From NCBI GenBank assembly GCA_002633025.1, contig NMRB01000182.1, positions 412,670-476,669 of the forward strand: a stretch of 64,000 bases of DNA. The letters run 5' to 3'. How positions within the stretch are numbered: position 1 is the first letter of the stretch; every line of letters begins with the position of its first letter. Shown here one piece after another: positions 59,456 through 64,000 of this stretch. The notes below the pieces were generated by a model. That model saw nothing but the letters and a program-made list of their open reading frames with translations, had not been told where the DNA came from and ran no database searches. The stretch is from Notospermus geniculatus. Lineage: Eukaryota; Nemertea; Pilidiophora; Heteronemertea; Lineidae. Both the position numbers and the translations under genes were made by a program.

Positions 59456-60223
59456 AACTGATTGCCAATTTTTAAAAACAAACTGCAGCTGATATAGAAT
59501 GATGTAAAACCACAAGATTGTCAACCAGAACCATTTCAGGGCTAATCATAGAAGGAATAACCATATAGCCTACAGCTCATTGGCGTGGATGATCGCCTTA
59601 CTTTTCTACAAAAGAGGGACCCATCTTCATATCAGGCAGCCATTATCCACTCAACTCACGATTCATCCTATCTAAATGTAAAGAAATTGGTCGATACATC
59701 CTGTCCCTGATAGTGAAATGGCCAAGATAAATGGATCAAAATCGACAGAAGGCTGTAAATATCCCCATCGAATGAACTTTCATCATGGATAATTTAGGCC
59801 ATTTTGTGCTGGGTTTCCAACCGGTATAGGATCATTCAGCAACATATGGAATTGGTAAGACGTGATGGGAAACCGGTAATGAAGTTTACTCCTACATAGA
59901 TCTTAAAAGCAGTTAAAGCCTTACTTCAAAATGGCATTGCAGTTTGAAACCCATCACAATTCCCTTCATTTGTTATTCATTCCAAACTATTAAGGCTAAA
60001 AGCTGATGATAAATGTTTTGAGATAACTGGCAGCAATTTACCAAATAGAAGAACCAATTGTGCTATCTTCACTCGCAAAAGATGAAATTTGCATTTGAAA
60101 AAGGTGGATGGTAAGGCAGAAAATGAAGAGAGATTGTGTAAGATTGAGGTTGTCGATATAGATACTGGATCTTTCCCCTAGTAATAAATGCTTGAGAGGG
60201 CTAAAAACAGATTTCAAACTTAC

Positions 60224-60377
60224 CTGGTAGAGGGATCTGTCCGCCGTCCTTTTCCTTAGGTGTTAACATATCCGGTTCCCATGACATCCATTTGCCCTTC
60301 TTGCCACCAACTCGGTGTGGCCTCTTTTCTGTTGAGTCATCAAGCTCGTCTGACGGAATATGTTCACTTTTGGACCT
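60224..60377 (-). CDS. FSTL5: FSTL4/5-like, coding exon 2: basic/acidic linker
   Basis: On the minus strand a pyrimidine-rich acceptor (CTCCTCTTCCAG) opens the exon and CAG followed by GTAAGT closes it. Its 154 bases encode residues 30-80 and the first base of residue 81. It starts in phase 0, as required after exon 1, and ends in phase 1, as required before the Kazal exon. The peptide is hydrophilic, with a Ser/Asp/Glu-rich start, a basic stretch (KRPHRVGGKKGK) and two Trp residues near KWMSWEPD. No domain is recognised. In follistatin-related proteins the region between the signal and the FOLN/Kazal module is poorly conserved, so this fits but does not prove the call. The lone G carried over completes Asp81 (GAT), which opens the Kazal exon. 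Confidence 0.75.
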
Positions 60378-61718
60378 CTGGAAGAGGAGATGGGAAGAAC
60401 TGATGTGACCCAATACCAGAGGCTTCAGAACAGTAGCAAACCACTTCGATCTCTCAATGAATGGCCCTGGCCAACCGGCTGGACCATATATGGGCTACCG
60501 AGATTCTGATCCTAGGGTGAACTTAAAATATGCATACCAAAGCGTCAGATGACGTGATTTTCAAATGATGATAACACCAAAAAAATCATTCATTTGGGGA
60601 TGTCCCGTGATTATCTGGACCCACCCATTCAATGTTTCCCAATCTCACAACCCCAAACTGCGCTTATAGGATTTAACTACATTTATAACTATAACTGTCA
60701 TTTAACTGTAAATAATCTATGGTCACAGTCATAGAGATGTTCTATAATAAAGAAATTTCAAGGTACAATTTTATGCACTCTTTTCCCGGAATAGGACTGC
60801 CTTCTTTATGAATACCAGCCATTGCGACAAATGGCGAGCAAGCTGTATCAAACGTTATATTTAATTCTATGACGCAAACATAACAGAATTGCCTACGGCA
60901 GCTCTAAAAACATTTGCTCACAAGACATGTGTACCTAACAGCAAAATTCGTAAAAAATGCAAGTTGATACTGTACACACAATTGTGTACTCAGCATTATG
61001 AGACGAATCAATATTAATTATTATCATTGGATTCAGGTAGAACAAGTCATGAATAATAATGAACTAGTGCGTGGACCGGTAATAGCGATATTCATGTCTT
61101 CACTAATTGCCTTTCGTCCCGAGTCCATACACGTCCATCGATCTATCGTCGGCGCGCAAACTGGTCATCTTGCACCGATGAGGTGAGTAATATCTGGCCG
61201 AAATTAATCATCGTGTTGATTAAAGGTACAGTCCCGAAGAGAATTTGTCTCACATCTGCATACTAGTATCAAAAAACCAGCCCTAAACATGACAAAATCG
61301 CTTCATCTATGTTTAATAACAGGCCTATAAATAATACATTAAAAAATATAAGTCTTTGATACATGTATATTTCTGATGACAGTTCAAAGTGGTGTAGCAG
61401 TAAAAAATGTCCCCCTGTAACAAGTGTCCACTTTTATTTTTCATTCCATGACGGAAATGTGCGTGCGCTACAAAAACCAATTGCCTGGGATTATAATGTA
61501 TAACAATGGAATCTTTTCTCCCTAGTTTTTCCTGGGGACATTCTTTCGTTGACATCGGTGTGACAGGGATCAAATTCCCCCGGGAATCAAAGTCCGGTCT
61601 TATTCTTCAGAGAGGGATTTAGAATATATGGCTATAGAGTCGATGACCACGATTCGAATATAACCTTACAATAGCGGGCTATTGTTTGGCGGACTTGCAT
61701 TCCTAGGACGTTGATTCA

Positions 61719-61894
61719 GGTGTAAAGTTTTTCAGTGTTTCCGTGTATCAGTGTTCCCCCCTATTGTTCTGGAAACACTGGCAGATAGATCGACACGTTT
61801 CTCTGTGTGTCCTCCATTGTCGAGTCGCCGCTTATTCCGTCAGACAATAGGAGGGGGACACTCACAGATGGGGAACACTCAAAAACGTTACACC
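61719..61894. mobile_element. Foldback in intron 1
   Basis: Arms GGTGTAAAGTTTTTCAGTGT then CCCCCTATTGT, and complement ending AAAAACGTTACACC. 176 bp. Confidence 0.8.
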
Positions 61895-61925
61895 GGTCAT
61901 ACCTGTTTTTCTCACAGCAGCAACT

Positions 61926-61988
61926 AACATTTTTACATCAAACATCCCTTTTTACAGGTAAAAAAGGGATGTTTGGTGTAAAAATGTT
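61926..61988. repeat. Hairpin, AACATTTTTACATCAAACAT arms
   Basis: Arms of about 28 bp (also CATCCCTTTTTAC and complement) around a CAGG loop, with one mismatch. Immediately followed by the perfect palindrome 61992-62047. Confidence 0.9.
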
Positions 61989-61991
61989 GAA

Positions 61992-62047
61992 AAAAAAAGG
62001 CATGGAAGCACATGCCCAGGCCTGGGCATGTGCTTCCATGCCTTTTT
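61992..62047. repeat. Perfect 56-bp palindrome without a loop
   Basis: AAAAAAGGCATGGAAGCACA then TGCCCAGG is followed directly by its exact complement. Lies 142 bp downstream of the exon 1 donor. Confidence 0.95.
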
Positions 62048-62188
62048 TCACGGACATGTGTCGATGCGTGATCCACAAGTGCATTTTACCCTCCAATTAT
62101 TTGTCAGCTTGAATCGTAACATATTAGCAAATAGATGGTAAGGAGGAAGCCACAAAAGCATTTGGTACATCGAAGTAACGACACTTAC

Positions 62189-62275
62189 CTGGTGATAAGG
62201 CTTGGCATGGCAGGTCAGCAGTACTAATCCAAAGAGCAGGCAAAAGCCTAGCAAAAATGGAGTGGATGCCATCAT
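62189..62275 (-). CDS. FSTL5: Follistatin-related protein (FSTL4/5-like), coding exon 1: signal peptide
   Basis: This exon encodes the first 29 residues of the protein: two Met, then a hydrophobic core rich in Leu, Phe and Gly (about residues 7-21) and a small-residue end (TCHA), a standard secretory signal with likely cleavage after Ala24. The exon ends in CAG followed by GTAAGT on the minus strand, in phase 0. Seven bases upstream of the first ATG lies a good acceptor (pyrimidine tract, then TTTCAG; exon starts at 62282), so an untranslated exon probably lies further upstream. Phase 0 matches the next exon. The signal peptide alone does not identify the family; the assignment rests on the in-frame joining to the Kazal and EF-hand exons. 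Secreted protein inferred. Either of the two adjacent ATGs could be the start. Confidence 0.75.
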
Positions 62276-62405
62276 TCAAAATCTGAAACAAAAACCAAGT
62301 CCAAGCTGAATCCCGATAATCTAAAGACGTTTAACACATTTACTGGAAATAATCCTTCTCATAGCATTATAGAGTGCAGCTCTGATGTTAAGCCTTCCAC
62401 TGAAA

Positions 62406-62406
62406 N
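62406..62406. other. Unknown base (single N)
   Basis: Isolated N with no repeat structure around it. Confidence 0.9.
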
Positions 62407-62772
62407 CAATGATAAAGTCAGTACCAAAACTTCAAAACGCTGTATCTCCCACACCACCACTGCTTTCACGCCAGACGACCAGTTCTATACTCAGGGATGG
62501 ACATGCAATACTGTAGGGTACCAGAAAATTGGTAACCTTTCCAGCTACCCTGACCCCCCTGGGCTCCTGCTCTAATATGTACATGTAAATGTATGGTCTA
62601 TTGCCTGATGAGGCTCCACATCATTCATACCTTCTTTGGTCTTGTCAATTTCAGTGTGATCAAGTTCAAAATGAATACAGTCATTTGCCGCAGTCAGTTA
62701 ATCACCCAGTGACTTTTTCAAGTTTGTTGCATAATTACACCAAAGGTACATGTAGGTGCACGACTTAATAGG

Positions 62773-62884
62773 TCATATGAATAAAGACTAGCAATTGCTT
62801 TTACTTCAGATTTGTACAGCTTAGCCTAGTGCATTTGTATTAGAAAATTCAGGTAAAAGCATTTACTAGTCTTTATTCATATGA
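62773..62884. mobile_element. Palindromic MITE, TCATATGAATAAAGACTAG ends
   Basis: 112 bp, arms TCATATGAATAAAGACTAGC then TGCTTTTAC and complement. The loop carries TTAGCCTAGTGC. Confidence 0.85.
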
Positions 62885-62964
62885 TTCAATGTACGAGTTG
62901 GTTTAATTTGTTAATTTCAACTAGGCCTGTGTTTCGATTTACGTGTACATGTACGCCTAGTATT

Positions 62965-63107
62965 AGGGAGTTATCAAACGATAAACGTTAACTTTACGAC
63001 AACATTATTTTTCATACTGCGAATTCACCAGCTTATATATTACATTTTGGGTACAAAAATAACTTTGTCGTAAAGTTAACGTTTATCGTTTGTCTCTAAA
63101 ACTCCCT
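62965..63107. mobile_element. AGGGAG-family foldback, diverged copy, 143 bp
   Basis: Arms AGGGAGTTATCAAACGATAA and TTATCGTTTGTCTCTAAAAC then TCCCT. The interior ACGACAACATTATTTTTC matches the other copies. Flanked by TA-like dinucleotides. Confidence 0.8.
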
Positions 63108-63143
63108 ATTGCAAATTCAGTCTTTTTCTGCGGACCTGTTAGT

Positions 63144-63180
63144 CACGGACCTGAATATCTAGATACCCAGGTCCGTGATT
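63144..63180. repeat. Short hairpin, ACGGACCTG arms
   Basis: TCACGGACCTG and CAGGTCCGTGA surround an AT-rich loop. It lies just left of the hAT-like element. Confidence 0.7.
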
Positions 63181-63181
63181 T

Positions 63182-63450
63182 CAGGGTCGGATCCAGGGTT
63201 GACAAAGGGGGGACGTACATGTAACTCGGCGGAGGTGGTGGGCACCCAAAGCGCAAAGCCCAAAGTGGGGTCTGGGGGCCCTCCCCCAGAAAAATTTGAC
63301 AATTTAAGTGCTTTTAGATGCATTTTCCTGGCATCTGAGAACAAAATACTCGAATTTTTATGTGATTAAATTTTTCTTGCTAAAAAAATCATTGCTCTGC
63401 CAAAAATAGGGGGGTCCGGGGGTCCCCCACGCCTCCCGGATCCCACCCTG
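63182..63450. mobile_element. hAT-like MITE, second type
   Basis: Ends CAGGGTCGGATCCAGGG and TCCCGGATCCCACCCTG. The interior has GC-rich arms (TCTGGGGGCCCTCCCCC and GGGGGGTCCGGGGGTCCCC). No clear target duplication. Confidence 0.7.
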
Positions 63451-64000
63451 CCATTTAGTCTAAAACTAAATCAAGAGTGAAGGCCTAATAGACACTTTCT
63501 TCCTGGCCAAATTATCGGCTTTCCTCAAGCTAAATGTTCAGTGTGAGATAGTAAGCCTCAACGTAGGCCTCCTTACCTGTATGTAGGAAACATTCTGAAA
63601 TGCCAGTCAACATTAAAAATCAATCTTCATTCTCAGAGAGGTACTCACTCATCTATCATCGACATTTCCAATGCCTATTCTTGTACAACACACACTTGAA
63701 ACATTTGCCACCTTCTACATGTAAGTGTTTGAATAGAAATGATGAAAATGATATTTTGCCAACAACTAATCAGGTGTAGGAACTGTTAGATTCATTTCAA
63801 GTGGAATGGTGTATTATGTCAAGTAGGTCATTAGCCAAATGTAGGCATAGAAATTATTCAATACATATCCTGTATCATTTTCAATGGTGATAATGCACAT
63901 GGAACACCTTTCAATAGTTCTGGGAAATGTGTTGAAAACATACATGTATGCCCAGTTATTTCTAATCAAGCATAAATTAGTATCAATCAAGTCTGTAAGA

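Larger units (their letters stand above)
33268..60223 (-). other. Intron 2 of the FSTL4/5-like gene (about 27 kb)
   Basis: This intron lies between the linker and Kazal exons. It is a patchwork of foldback elements, SINEs, minisatellites and a duplicated segment, listed separately. Stretches where I see nothing beyond short scattered repeats are 33268-34120, 37263-39612, 40169-41486, 42275-42860, 43175-43990, 44240-45040, 45610-46425, 46613-47090, 47486-48365, 49056-49628, 49975-50270, 51770-52260, 52715-53605, 54115-55815, 56950-57334, 57690-58093 and 59460-60223. A possible nested or alternative exon lies at 46426-46539. Confidence 0.75.
60378..62188 (-). other. Intron 1 of the FSTL4/5-like gene
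   Basis: About 1.8 kb between coding exons 1 and 2. It contains the foldback element 61719-61894, a 63-base hairpin (61926-61988) and a perfect 56-base palindrome (61992-62047). Nothing was recognised in 60378-61718. Confidence 0.75.
62283..64000 (-). other. Region upstream of the first coding exon (5' intron or flank)
   Basis: The acceptor at 62283-62284 implies that this is intron following an untranslated exon outside or within the window; no promoter or exon could be recognised. It holds a palindromic MITE (62773-62884), an AGGGAG-family foldback (62965-63107) and a hAT-like element (63182-63450). A single unknown base lies at 62406. I see nothing in 62283-62772 and 63451-64000. Confidence 0.6.

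Overview
This window is eukaryotic genomic DNA. It has long introns, no dense coding and no bacterial gene layout. The abundance of short inverted-repeat elements, the frequent tacatgta and taggcct motifs, the single-N gaps and the unmerged near-identical segments suggest a highly polymorphic marine invertebrate, perhaps an echinoderm or a related deuterostome. The species is an inference; the sequence does not name it.

One gene can be supported. It is the 5' part of a follistatin-related gene of the FSTL4/FSTL5 type, on the minus strand across nearly the whole window. Five coding exons with GT-AG borders join in frame in the order signal peptide (62275-62189), linker (60377-60224), FOLN plus Kazal module (33267-33028), acidic linker and helix (1413-1123) and EF-hand pair (910-707). 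They give 325 codons plus one base. The last exon ends in phase 1, so the Ig and C-terminal parts of the protein must lie to the left, outside the window. Introns are about 1.8 kb, 27.0 kb, 31.6 kb and 0.2 kb.

Almost everything else is intronic repeat DNA. I count more than thirty palindromic (foldback or MITE-like) elements in at least ten families. Several are nested, and for some an empty-site copy elsewhere in the window shows the insertion point and a TTAA, TA or TAA target duplication. There are also tRNA-derived SINEs, ends of non-LTR retrotransposons, hAT-like and Tc1/mariner-like non-autonomous elements, minisatellites and near-perfect hairpins. Two larger duplications (10.9-17.4 kb around the N at 14401, and 34.8-36.8 kb around the N at 35998) look like overlapping contig ends from two haplotypes, or recent tandem duplications.

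The most unusual items are these. Hammerhead-ribozyme-like cores sit in a nested palindrome (42861-43159), with a diverged relative at 11577-11640 whose third stem covaries. Two different foldback elements occupy exactly the same site in the two copies of the 3-kb duplication. A 36-bp motif occurs both as hairpin arms and as a tandem array (35.3, 36.7 and 37.1 kb). A minisatellite is arranged as an inverted repeat (52.26-52.71 kb). A perfect 56-bp palindrome sits in intron 1. A possible nested or alternative terminal exon encodes a cysteine-flanked, EF-hand-like segment (46539-46426).
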